DNA of 64,000 bases. It comes from Halomonas sp. HL-93. Its GTDB lineage: Bacteria; Pseudomonadota; Gammaproteobacteria; Pseudomonadales; Halomonadaceae. This document shows positions 17,294 through 26,243 of this stretch, piece after piece. How positions within the stretch are numbered: position 1 is the first letter of the stretch; each line of letters starts with the position of its first letter. The notes beneath the pieces were generated by a model. It saw only the letters and a program-made list of their open reading frames with translations. It did no database searches and was not told the DNA's origin. The position numbers were made by a program, and so were the translations under genes. The stretch spans positions 1,054,001-1,118,000 of the forward strand of contig NZ_LT593974.1 of the NCBI RefSeq assembly GCF_900086985.1, read 5' to 3'.

Positions 17294-18727
17294 ATGTACC
17301 GCTTATTCCGTGTCTCGCCAAGCCGGTGTTTGCTAACCGGTCTTCTGCTGGTGCTGATGGCAATGCCTGCGCAGGCAGCCGAATCACCTGCCCAGGATTA
17401 TCCCATTCAGACCACGCCCATGAGCGGTGGCGATGGGTCGGTGGAGCAGTTCGACCACAACGCTTATTCGCTGCCGCTGGGTAATATGTCGATGACCAAG
17501 CGGCTGGATTTCAGCGTCGGCAACAGCTTCTTCCGTAACCCCTGGGTGGCGGCCCCTGCCAGCACTGAGGCGCGCGATGGCCTGGGGCCGCTGCTCAATA
17601 CCAATAGCTGCCAGGGCTGCCATATAAAAGATGGTCGGGGGCATCCACCGGCAGGGGACGAGAGTCCCATTGCGCTTTTTCTGCGCCTTTCGCTGCCTGC
17701 TCAGCAAGCAGAGCCCGAGGTTCTGGAACAGCGCGGCGCGCTCCCCGTGCCCAACTACGGCCTGCAGCTACAAACCGCGGCGATTAGCGGTGCCGATCCT
17801 GAGGGTAAGCTGGTGATCGCGTATCGTCCACGGGAGGTGACGTTTGCCGATGGCACCAGCGTGACGCTCAAGGAGCCGCTCTACTCGATTGCCGAGCCCG
17901 CCTACGGCGAGCTGCCCGAGGATCTGCAGACCTCGCCCCGGCTGGCGCCGCCGATGATTGGTCTGGGGCTGCTGGCGGCGATTCCCGAAGCCGATCTGCT
18001 GGCCGCCGCCGACCCTGACGACGCCGATGGCGACGGTATTTCCGGGCGTGCCAATCAGGTCTGGGATCTGCGTACGGGCAGCACCGTTATGGGGCGCTTC
18101 GGCTGGAAAGCCGGCGAGCCCAGCATCGAACAGCAGGGCATGCACGCCTTTGCTGGCGATATGGGGCTGACGTCCAGCCTGGTGCCGCAAACCGACTGCA
18201 TGGCGAGCCAGGGCTGCGATGACTTTCCTGATGGCGGTACACCGGAGGTGAGCGACGACGTGGCCGACTTCGTGACCTTCTATGCCTCCAGCCTGGCGGT
18301 GCCGATGCGCCGCAACCTGGATGACCCCGCGGTTCAGCAGGGAGCCGAACGGTTCAATGCCCTGGGCTGCGCCAGCTGCCATACGCCGCGCCATCGCACC
18401 GCCGCGGATGCTGAACGCCCGGCGCTGGCGGATCAGATCATATGGCCTTATAGCGACCTGTTGCTGCATGATATGGGCGACGCTCTGGCGGATCATCGCA
18501 GTGAGTTCCAGGCCGACGGCCGCGAATGGCGCACCCCGCCGCTGTGGGGTATCGGCCTGGCGCAAACGGTTAATCCCCGGGCGGGGTTCCTTCACGACGG
18601 CCGTGCTCGCACGCTGGAAGAGGCGATTCTCTGGCACGGCGGCGAGGCGGAAGCGGCCGCACAAAGCTATCGTGACTTGCCCGAGGATCAGCGTGCTGAG
18701 CTCATTCGTTTTCTTGAATCCCTGTAA
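17294..18727 (+). CDS. Di-heme cytochrome c oxidoreductase (DHOR/COG3488, 'thiol oxidoreductase')
   Basis: A 477-residue periplasmic protein with signal peptide (cleavage near QAA|E) and two class I heme c sites, CQGCH (106-110) and CASCH (359-363). The rest fits the DHOR family, related to di-heme peroxidases, often labelled a thiol oxidoreductase without firm proof. Aspartate-rich DPDDADGDGISG (about 241-251) looks like a calcium loop. I start at ATG 17294 because it gives the signal peptide; the open frame begins 84 bases earlier. Placed between two imelysins, it likely oxidises or reduces iron during uptake (inference). Confidence 0.88.
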   Translation: MYRLFRVSPSRCLLTGLLLVLMAMPAQAAESPAQDYPIQTTPMSGGDGSVEQFDHNAYSLPLGNMSMTKRLDFSVGNSFFRNPWVAAPASTEARDGLGPLLNTNSCQGCHIKDGRGHPPAGDESPIALFLRLSLPAQQAEPEVLEQRGALPVPNYGLQLQTAAISGADPEGKLVIAYRPREVTFADGTSVTLKEPLYSIAEPAYGELPEDLQTSPRLAPPMIGLGLLAAIPEADLLAAADPDDADGDGISGRANQVWDLRTGSTVMGRFGWKAGEPSIEQQGMHAFAGDMGLTSSLVPQTDCMASQGCDDFPDGGTPEVSDDVADFVTFYASSLAVPMRRNLDDPAVQQGAERFNALGCASCHTPRHRTAADAERPALADQIIWPYSDLLLHDMGDALADHRSEFQADGREWRTPPLWGIGLAQTVNPRAGFLHDGRARTLEEAILWHGGEAEAAAQSYRDLPEDQRAELIRFLESL

Positions 18728-18770
18728 GGGTCGTTGAATGGTTGAAAGGTTTGATTGCCAAGGAGTTTAG

Positions 18771-19796
18771 ATGATGGCTGCGTTTCGACGGTTGGGGGTG
18801 CTGGCCTGTACGCTATTGGCCGCGCCGTTCTCTTTTGCTTCGGACGCTCCCACGCCGCGGGATATGTGGCACGGCGCGGTGGAGCTGCAGTACGCCGAGC
18901 TGAGTGCCGCCTCCGAGCGCCTGGAGGCTAGCGCCACGCGCTTTTGCCAAGCCCCCGATGAGTCGCACAGGCAGCGGCTGGAAAACGACTGGCTGAGTGC
19001 CTATCAGGCCTGGCAGGCAGTGCGCTTTATCCAGTTTGGCCCGGTGGAGCAGAACAGCCGGGGCTGGCAGCTGCAGTTCTGGCCGGATCGTAAAAACCTG
19101 GTGGGCCGCAAAGTGGGCGGATGGCTGCAAGCAGCCGACGCGCCGAATGCCCAGGATATCGCCGCTGACAGCGTGGCGATCCAGGGCTTCCCCGCCCTTG
19201 AGTACTTGCTCTATGACGACGCCATGGGCGAGCAGGCCCTTAGCGATCCTGCCGCCTGCGACTTGATGCAGGCCATCACGACGCATATCGCGGATGCCAC
19301 AAACGCGCTGCATCGCGACTGGCAGGCCTTTGGTGAGCACTATATTGAAACTTCTGACTACACCGAAACTACCCTGGCCAGCGCCATCCAGACCCTTGAG
19401 CAGCTCGAAGACAAACGCCTCGGTGAGCCCATGGGCCTCAAAGGCGCTTCTGCTAATGGCTATCTGGCCGAAGCGTGGCGCAGTGAACAATCGGTTCGTT
19501 TGGTAGCGAGTAGCCTGGAGGGTCTGCGTACCGGCTTCCTGCCGGGCCTCACCGCGCTGCTGCGCGAGGCCGATGCGCTGCCCCTCGCCGAGGCGTTCCG
19601 CGATCAGCTCGACAAGACGCTCGCCCAGGCCCGCGAGTTGCCGCCGGGCTTGGTGCCCTCTCTTGAAGACGATGAGGCATTTCGCGGCCTGCAGTCGCTC
19701 TACCTCGACATCAGCCAGCTACGCCACCTGCTGGGTAACGAGATCGCTGGTGAACTGGGGTTGTTGCGCGGTTTCAATTCCAGCGACGGGGATTGA
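18771..19796 (+). CDS. Second imelysin-family protein (COG3489 type)
   Basis: A 341-residue exported protein with signal peptide ending near SFA|S. It keeps the imelysin helical bundle, but the motif reads GFPALEYLL (139-147): the histidine of GxHxxE is replaced by proline while the glutamate is kept. This variant is typical of the shorter imelysin partner in such operons, so the two copies probably have different roles, for example binding different iron forms or docking to the di-heme protein. It has a strong AAGGAG site and ends 3 bp before the DUF1513 gene. Confidence 0.85.
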   Translation: MMAAFRRLGVLACTLLAAPFSFASDAPTPRDMWHGAVELQYAELSAASERLEASATRFCQAPDESHRQRLENDWLSAYQAWQAVRFIQFGPVEQNSRGWQLQFWPDRKNLVGRKVGGWLQAADAPNAQDIAADSVAIQGFPALEYLLYDDAMGEQALSDPAACDLMQAITTHIADATNALHRDWQAFGEHYIETSDYTETTLASAIQTLEQLEDKRLGEPMGLKGASANGYLAEAWRSEQSVRLVASSLEGLRTGFLPGLTALLREADALPLAEAFRDQLDKTLAQARELPPGLVPSLEDDEAFRGLQSLYLDISQLRHLLGNEIAGELGLLRGFNSSDGD

Positions 19797-19799
19797 ACC

Positions 19800-20888
19800 A
19801 TGCAGCGACGCCAGGTACTCAAGGCAGGGCTGGGCAGTGTCGCCATGGCGCTGACCCCGCTGAGCTGGGCGCTGCCCGCTCGTGAGGAAGTGGATTGGCT
19901 GTTTAGCGCGGTGGATGACGCCAATGGCGGGCATTTTATTGCCGGGGTGGCGCTGGATGGCCAGGCCCGTTTTATGATCGAAGTGCCCGAACGCTGCCAC
20001 GGCGGCTGCTTACGGCCGGATTCTCGCCAGGCGGTGCTGTTCGCCCGCCGCCCCGGCACGCGGATGCACGTGATCGATGGCGACAGCCGTCAATTAGCCC
20101 ACACCATTGCCGCGGGAGAGGGCTACCATTTCTACGGCCACGGGGTGTTCGATCTGAGCGGGCGCTACCTATATGTCACCGCCAATCGCCTGGAGGACAG
20201 CGCCGGTCTGGTGCGGGTTTACGATGCGGCCAATGACTACGCCCATGTTCGCGATATGTCACTGGAGGGCATTGGCCCTCACGAGCTGCGGCTGATGCCG
20301 GATGGTGACACTCTGGTGATTGGTTTGGGCGGCATTCAGACCCACCCTGACTACGGCCGCGTAAAACTCAATCTGGACACCATGGCCCCGGCGCTGCTGC
20401 TGATGGATCGCCATAGCGGCGAAATTCTGGCCCGCCACGGGCCCTCGCATCACCAGTTAAGCTGCCGTCATCTGGACGTGTCCGCGGACGGCACGGTGAT
20501 TGCGGGTTATCAGTTCGAAGGCCCTGAGTGGGAGACCCATCCGCTGATCTGCCGTCTGGATGCCGCTGGGCGCTTCTCAGAGCTGCCGCTGCCCGACGAA
20601 GTGACTGCCAGCCTGAATCACTACATAGCCAGCGTGGCGTTTAGCCGTGTATCTGATAACGTTCTAGTGACTGCCCCTCGCGGTAACCAAGTACTGCTGC
20701 TGGATGCCGCCAAAGGCAAGCTTGTTGCCAACCTGGCGCTGCCCGACGCCGCCGGCGCCCGCTGCGACGGCAACGGCGGCTTTCTGGTCTCCTCCGGCCA
20801 GGGCGGGCTCTACCGGGTAACGCCTGACTTGGCAGCGCCTGAACTGCTTGCCAGTCTGGCACTCCGCTGGGATAACCATCTGACCTGA
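19800..20888 (+). CDS. DUF1513 beta-propeller protein with Tat-like signal
   Basis: A 362-residue exported protein. The N-terminus MQRRQVLKAGLGSVAMAL is a twin-arginine type signal. The mature region is a propeller-like repeat protein (GRYLYVTANRLEDSAGLVRVYDA, HELRLMPDGDTLVIGLGG, DGTVIAGYQFEG). It is the last gene of the imelysin operon, the place DUF1513 proteins usually occupy. Tat export suggests it folds in the cytoplasm, perhaps with a cofactor, but no ligand motif is recognisable. Its stop codon directly abuts the stop of convergent znuB. Confidence 0.83.
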   Translation: MQRRQVLKAGLGSVAMALTPLSWALPAREEVDWLFSAVDDANGGHFIAGVALDGQARFMIEVPERCHGGCLRPDSRQAVLFARRPGTRMHVIDGDSRQLAHTIAAGEGYHFYGHGVFDLSGRYLYVTANRLEDSAGLVRVYDAANDYAHVRDMSLEGIGPHELRLMPDGDTLVIGLGGIQTHPDYGRVKLNLDTMAPALLLMDRHSGEILARHGPSHHQLSCRHLDVSADGTVIAGYQFEGPEWETHPLICRLDAAGRFSELPLPDEVTASLNHYIASVAFSRVSDNVLVTAPRGNQVLLLDAAKGKLVANLALPDAAGARCDGNGGFLVSSGQGGLYRVTPDLAAPELLASLALRWDNHLT

Positions 20889-21692
20889 TCAGCGATGTGA
20901 CAAATAACGAACTCCTTGCATAGTCATCGTCGAGAGCAGGAAAAATCCAGCGGCCAGGGTGACAATGGTCGGGCCGGTCGGGGTGTCAAAGAAGTAAGCC
21001 GCTTTAAGCCCCGAGGTGACCGCCACAGCCGCAATGCCCGCCGCCACCAGCGCCATCATTTCAGGGGTTCGGCAGAAGGGCCGTGCCGTTGCGGCGGGAA
21101 TGATCAACAACGCGGCAATCAGCAATACCCCGACGACCTTGAGGGCTACCGCAACCACCACCGCGAGGGAAAGCGTGAGCACCAGTTGCTCCCGGCGGGG
21201 CTGAATGCCGCTGGCATGGGCGAGCTCATCGCTGAGCGTGGCGGTCAGCAGCGCCGACCAGCGCCAGCCGAGTAACGTCAGCACCAGTAAGGTGCCGCCA
21301 CCGATGACCCACAAATCATTTTTGCCAACGGCCAGAATATCGCCGAACAAGTAGGCGCTGAGGTCGATACGCACACCTGAGATAAACGAAACGGCAACCA
21401 ATCCAATTGCCAAAGCCGAGTGGGCCATGACCCCCAGCAGGGTATCCATGGCGTAGCCGCGCCCGCTCAGCAAGGTGACGCAGCTCGCCATGGTGAGGGC
21501 GACCATTAATACCCCGGCAAACATGGAAATGTTAAACACCAACGCCAGCGCAACGCCAAGAATGGCGGCGTGAGCCGTTGCATCGCCGAAGTACGCCATG
21601 CGCCGCCAGACCACAAAGCAGCCGAGGGGCGCGACGGCAAGCGCGATGAAAAGGCCCGCCAAGGTCGCGCGCCACATGAAATCATCCAGCAT
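20889..21692 (-). CDS. znuB: Zinc ABC transporter permease ZnuB
   Basis: A 267-residue permease of the ABC-3 (zinc/manganese) family with about eight membrane helices, including the family block LFNISMFAGVLMVALTMASCVTLLSG and the conserved HASGIQPRREQL loop that contacts the ATPase. The start MLDDFMWRATLAG has AGGAGG seven bases upstream, so I use ATG 21692 rather than the frame start at 21707. It overlaps the znuC stop by 11 bp, which points to coupled translation. With ZnuA and ZnuC it imports zinc under scarcity, most likely repressed by Zur through the palindrome at 22456. Confidence 0.93.
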   Translation of the reverse strand: MLDDFMWRATLAGLFIALAVAPLGCFVVWRRMAYFGDATAHAAILGVALALVFNISMFAGVLMVALTMASCVTLLSGRGYAMDTLLGVMAHSALAIGLVAVSFISGVRIDLSAYLFGDILAVGKNDLWVIGGGTLLVLTLLGWRWSALLTATLSDELAHASGIQPRREQLVLTLSLAVVVAVALKVVGVLLIAALLIIPAATARPFCRTPEMMALVAAGIAAVAVTSGLKAAYFFDTPTGPTIVTLAAGFFLLSTMTMQGVRYLSHR

Positions 21693-22422
21693 GGACGGCC
21701 TCCTCATGATGGTGGCGATACAGGGCTAACATTTGCGCTGTCTGCTCACCGAATAACGCCTGATAGTCTGGGGAGGAGGCAACCCGCTCGGGTTTGCCCT
21801 CGCAGCAAATGCGGCCGTTCAAGCACAGCACATGATCGGCGGTACGCATCACCACATGCAGGTCATGGCTAACCATCAATATCCCGCAGCGATAGGACTG
21901 GCGTACCTCTTCTATCTTTTGATAGAAATCGGCGATGCCTCGGTGGTCGAGCCCCTGCGTGGCTTCGTCGAGAATCAGGATGTCGGGCCTGTTGATGAGG
22001 GCGCGGGCCAGCAGCACCCGTTGCAACTGCCCGCCGGAAAGCTGGCTCATCGCCGCATTGTGTAACGCCTCGACGCCCGCGTTCGATAACGCTTGATGCA
22101 CATCGTCACGGCGATGGCGGCGGGGCAGGTTCATGAAGCGCGAGACGGTGATGGGTAGCGTTGGGTCCAGATGCAGCCGCTGGGGCACGTAACCGATACG
22201 TAGCTTCGCGCCGATCTCCACACGACCCGATGTTGGCTTGATGGCGCCCACCAAGGTTTTGACCAGCGTGGATTTCCCCGAGCCGTTGGGGCCAATCAGG
22301 CTGACGATCTCGTCTCGGTGCAGCGCCAGGTGAATGTCTTCAAGTATAGGTCTTTTCCCGATGCGCACGTTGAGCTGGCATGCACGTAAAAGGGGATCGC
22401 TAGCGGTAATCGGTTGAGGCAT
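21682..22422 (-). CDS. znuC: Zinc ABC transporter ATPase ZnuC
   Basis: A 246-residue ABC ATPase. Motifs: Walker A GPNGSGKST, signature LSGGQLQRV, Walker B ILILDEATQGLD, switch histidine in VSHDLH. The stretch RIGYVPQRLHLDPTLPITV and the histidine-rich C-terminus (YRHHHEEAVHAG) are typical of ZnuC. It is the first gene of the znuCB operon, starting 34 bp from the Zur-like palindrome, and is divergent from znuA. Confidence 0.94.
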   Translation of the reverse strand: MPQPITASDPLLRACQLNVRIGKRPILEDIHLALHRDEIVSLIGPNGSGKSTLVKTLVGAIKPTSGRVEIGAKLRIGYVPQRLHLDPTLPITVSRFMNLPRRHRRDDVHQALSNAGVEALHNAAMSQLSGGQLQRVLLARALINRPDILILDEATQGLDHRGIADFYQKIEEVRQSYRCGILMVSHDLHVVMRTADHVLCLNGRICCEGKPERVASSPDYQALFGEQTAQMLALYRHHHEEAVHAG

Positions 22423-22455
22423 TGGCAGGCTAACTCTGGCTTACGTATTAATTGT

Positions 22456-22469
22456 TATGTTATAACATA
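22456..22469. promoter_or_regulatory. Zur-like operator between znuC and znuA
   Basis: TATGTTATAACATA is a perfect 14-bp palindrome inside an AT-rich stretch and matches the core of the gammaproteobacterial Zur box (TGTTATANTATAACA type). It lies between the divergent zinc transport genes, so one operator can serve both. Confidence 0.85.
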
Positions 22470-22558
22470 TTTTGCGAGAGGCGCCTAGGGGTCAGCGTGA
22501 CCTAAGTGCCTGGCCAGAAGACGATTATTTACCTGCTGTTGACCATTAGGAGAGAGCA

Positions 22559-23545
<987 letters not shown>

Positions 23546-23566
23546 GTCATACAAGAATGTTTTAAT

Positions 23567-24334
23567 TTACTGCGCCACGGCGATATTGTGCTCCCCGTTC
23601 GGGTGCTTCATCACCTGCATGGGGAGCCCGTAAATCGCTTCCAAGGTGCTGTCGCACATCATGTCATTGGGGGAACCGCAGGCCAGCAGGCGGCCACTGT
23701 GCAGCGCCATCAGCTCATCGCAGTAGCGCGAGGCCATGTTGATATCGTGCAGCACGATAATCACCCCGAGGTTTAGCTCATCGCACAGCTTGCGAATCAA
23801 CGCCAAGACTTCGATTTGGTGGGCGATATCCAGCGCTGCAAGTGGCTCATCGAGGAGCAGAAAACGGCTGCCCTGGGCGAGCAACATGGCCAGCCAGACT
23901 CGCTGGCGCTCGCCGCCGGAAAGCGTATCGACCAGACGGTCGGCGAAGTCTTCGGTATGGGTCAGGGCGATGGCGCGGTCAATGGCGTCTTTGTCTTTCT
24001 GGGTGTGGCGCCCGAGCAGGCCATGCCAGGGGTAGCGCCCAAAGGACACCAGTTCACGCCCGGTCAGGCTCTCGGCGCTGGGTAGATGTTGAGGCAGGTA
24101 GGCGACTTGGCGAGCGAACTCGCGGTTGCCCCAGTCGCTCAACGGGCGCTGGTCAAAGTAGATTTCTCCCTGGCTGGTGGGCTGCTGCTGGGCCATGAGT
24201 TTTATCAAGGTCGACTTGCCCGAGCCATTGTGGCCAATCAGGCCGTATACCTTGCCTTCATGGAAGTTATGCTCAATAGGCTGAAGCAGCGGCTTGCCAT
24301 TGATTTCAAAGGTGGCGCCTTTGACCTCGAACAT
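23567..24334 (-). CDS. fhuC: Iron-siderophore ABC transporter ATPase (FhuC/FecE type)
   Basis: A 255-residue ABC ATPase: Walker A GHNGSGKST, FhuC-type VAYLPQHLPSAESLTGRELVSFGRYPWHG, signature LSGGERQRV, Walker B FLLLDEPLAALD, switch IIVLHDINMASRYCDE. It should power the FhuB permease coded 2 kb away at 26244. A Fur-like box lies at 24381-24399, about 50 bp before its start. It converges with znuA with only 21 bp between stops and no clear terminator. No substrate-binding protein gene is found in this cluster. Confidence 0.9.
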   Translation of the reverse strand: MFEVKGATFEINGKPLLQPIEHNFHEGKVYGLIGHNGSGKSTLIKLMAQQQPTSQGEIYFDQRPLSDWGNREFARQVAYLPQHLPSAESLTGRELVSFGRYPWHGLLGRHTQKDKDAIDRAIALTHTEDFADRLVDTLSGGERQRVWLAMLLAQGSRFLLLDEPLAALDIAHQIEVLALIRKLCDELNLGVIIVLHDINMASRYCDELMALHSGRLLACGSPNDMMCDSTLEAIYGLPMQVMKHPNGEHNIAVAQ

Positions 24335-24380
24335 GAATGACTCCTGGCGATTGGTTAAATGACAATGGTTCCATTCTAGT

Positions 24381-24399
24381 GCTAATAGTTCTCATTTTT
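24381..24399. promoter_or_regulatory. Fur-like box upstream of fhuC
   Basis: Read on the minus strand, the 19-mer AAAAATGAGAACTATTAGC matches 13 of 19 positions of the Fur consensus GATAATGATAATCATTATC. Extended to 22 bp it shares 18 positions with the better box at 26106, including AGTGCTAAT at one end. Confidence 0.6.
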
Positions 24400-24503
24400 A
24401 AACAAAAAATGAAAAGAACGATCACGGCTAGGTCTTGCCCGGCATGGCGGCCAGGTCGAGAGGCTGAGGAGATAGGGCAGCTAGAAACGCATGTAAGCGG
24501 TTA

Positions 24504-24756
24504 TCAGCAGGCTCGTAAACATGCCAGCAACTGATGATGGTGATCCGGGTGTGTCGCTATCACGCTATTCCATTCTTCAGGGTTCGGCTCGCCATTGAGA
24601 TTGGTTACGGTGCAGCCTGCTCCTCGGGCAATCAAATGCCCGCGGCGATATCCCAGAACTCGAGCTTGGCGCCCTGGGACCAAAAGGCAACAAGAACGGC
24701 CCAGACTGAGGTAGGCGATCTCCAGCGCCGCCGAGCCTGGACTGCTGATGCCCAGC
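24504..24756 (-). pseudogene. Decayed C-terminal fragment of an inositol-monophosphatase-family gene
   Basis: Three minus-strand frames carry consecutive pieces of an IMPase-type C-terminus: GSAALEIAYLSLGR, then AFWSQGAKLEFWDIAAG, then LIARGAGCTVTNLNGEP, with a stop at 24504-24506. These match the usual order GSAAL.LAYVA.GR / WE.G.KPWDIAAG / L..EAGG.VTD.DG of IMPase, CysQ and HisN proteins, WD being the metal-binding aspartate region. Two frameshifts and loss of the N-terminal two thirds mean it is dead. It is joined directly to a truncated cytochrome b561 at about 24757. Family assignment is from motif reading, not a search. Confidence 0.72.
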
Positions 24757-24774
24757 CACTTGGGGCATCAGCAG
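24742..24774. repeat. 12-bp perfect inverted repeat at the gene-fusion junction
   Basis: CTGCTGATGCCC (24742-24753) and GGGCATCAGCAG (24763-24774) form a perfect stem around a 9-nt loop. It lies where cytochrome b561 homology stops and IMPase homology begins, so it may have driven the deletion, or mark its endpoint. Confidence 0.8.
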
Positions 24775-25143
24775 CAGCGCATAAAAGGTGATATGTACAA
24801 GGCGCGCCAAGCGACCACCCAGCCCAGGCGGGTGAGGCGGGCGTTGCTTGCGGTTGACCCATGCCCAGCCAAGGCGCACCAGAGTCACTATCAGGAGCAT
24901 AAAGCCCAATGAGCCATGAGGCCCAATGCTCGCCAACAACAGTGTGATAGCGTTTTCACCCATTCCCCGCCAAGCCAGCAACACAGTAAACTGAAGCGTG
25001 ACCAGCGCAGCGGTCAGCCAGTGCAGCGCACGGCTTATGCGACCATAGTGGCGGGGGCTGTCTCGCCAACCAATAGACGTTTGAGCTGGCTTGCTTAGGT
25101 GATCACTGTTGAGCGCTGTGCTGTTTGCTGCGCCTTTACCCAT
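24757..25143 (-). pseudogene. Truncated cytochrome b561 (N-terminal three helices)
   Basis: The frame starts at ATG 25143, overlapping the SIP stop by 8 bp, and shows cytochrome b561 features: HYGRISRALHWLTAALV, GPHGSLGFMLLIVTLVRLGWAW, RLVHITFYALLLMP. These give three helices with histidines at the expected places. Homology ends after ALLLMP, before the fourth helix and its heme histidine; the frame then runs on in meaningless sequence to 24577. The intact CybB at 12202 shows what is missing. Overlap with SIP suggests it was once the second gene of a Fur-regulated SIP operon, perhaps as a ferric reductase partner. Confidence 0.8.
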
Positions 25144-26068
25144 TGGCCTTGTCCCTGCGCCAGTAGCCCATGCTAGTGACGTACTGCTTGGGTAACCCGC
25201 ACTCGTTGATTAAATAGCGACGCAGCTTCATGGCGACTTTGGTTTCAGCGGCGATCCAGGCGTAGAAGGGCGCGCTGTCATCCAGAGTGGCGGGTTCCCA
25301 GAGAGGGCCGTCCTCATTGTCGCTTTGGTCGTTGGTAGTAGCGTTAGCAGGCGTGCCGCCCAGTGCTTGAATTTCCTTATGCAAATCAATGTCGTGCAGC
25401 GCTCTCATCAACAGCTCGCCGTGCTGGCAGGCGGGGTCAGCATCGCGGGCTAGCCAGTGCAGCTTGGCGGCTTGGGGCAGCGGCTGAACGTCGTCACTGC
25501 GGGGTACTTCGAACAGCGCTTCGACCCTGGGCTTGAGCGGCAGGTCATCGAGGGTTTCCAGAATGCCCGCCGCAGCGGGTAGGGCGGTTTCATCGGCGAT
25601 GATCAGAATACGGCGCACACCCAGGGGTGGCTTCCACTCGTAACCCAGCTTGGGCCCTTCCACGTTGGCGTCGGGGGCCGTCATGGCCAGGCGGTCGCCA
25701 GGGCGGGCGCGCATTGCCCAGCGCGAGGCGGGTCCATTGTCGCCGTGGAGCACGAACTCTACATCCACCTCGGCTTTTTCCGGGCGCAGGGCGCGGATGG
25801 TGTAAGTGCGGGCAGAGGGCCGCTGGGCATCCGGTAGAGCGCGATAGGCGCCGTACCAGTCGTGCTCTTCCAGCTTGGCGATCTCGAACAGTGGATCAAG
25901 GCTGCCACCACCTTCGGGGAAGAACAGCTTGACGCGCTGATCCGGGGCGTAGGTCGCCATGTGGCCAACGTCTGGGCCGGTAAAGGTAAACCTGACGAGC
26001 GAGGCGCTGACCTGGGTACGCCTCGCAAGGGTGATGTCAAAAAGCTGATAGCTCGGCTTGGCTGCCAT
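25136..26068 (-). CDS. Siderophore-interacting protein (SIP/ViuB family flavin reductase)
   Basis: A 310-residue cytosolic FAD-binding protein that releases iron from ferric siderophores by reduction. N-terminal FAD domain: VRFTFTGPDV, then ARTYTIR (the RxYT FAD motif) and FVLHGDNGPASRWA. C-terminal part: ILIIADETALPAAAGILE, YAWIAAETKVAMKLRRYLI and YVTSMGYWRRDKANG. I start at ATG 26068 (GGAG about 9 bases upstream); the longer TTG frame would run towards the Fur box. It is divergent from fhuB across a Fur-like box, so both should be induced by iron shortage. Confidence 0.92.
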   Translation of the reverse strand: MAAKPSYQLFDITLARRTQVSASLVRFTFTGPDVGHMATYAPDQRVKLFFPEGGGSLDPLFEIAKLEEHDWYGAYRALPDAQRPSARTYTIRALRPEKAEVDVEFVLHGDNGPASRWAMRARPGDRLAMTAPDANVEGPKLGYEWKPPLGVRRILIIADETALPAAAGILETLDDLPLKPRVEALFEVPRSDDVQPLPQAAKLHWLARDADPACQHGELLMRALHDIDLHKEIQALGGTPANATTNDQSDNEDGPLWEPATLDDSAPFYAWIAAETKVAMKLRRYLINECGLPKQYVTSMGYWRRDKANG

Positions 26069-26105
26069 GGTGCGGGTCTCCTTTATATCAGGAGTCAATT
26101 GTAGT

Positions 26106-26124
26106 GCTAATTATTATCATTTAG
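26106..26124. promoter_or_regulatory. Fur-like box between SIP and fhuB
   Basis: On the minus strand CTAAATGATAATAATTAGC matches 14 of 19 positions of the Fur consensus, with an unbroken AATGATAAT core. It is placed between two divergent iron genes, about 40 bp from the SIP start and 120 bp from fhuB. Confidence 0.8.
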
Positions 26125-26243
26125 AATCGCTATCTATAATTCAGCTATTAACCTCCAGAACACAGTAAGGCTAAGACAATGATTCTGCTGCCTATCACGT
26201 CCCGCTGGGTGAACGCCCCGGTCACCACAAAAGGGTGCCCACT

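Noticed and set aside
17768..18664. 298-codon frame antisense to the di-heme oxidoreductase
   Set aside because: Shadow frame; the sense frame carries both CxxCH motifs.
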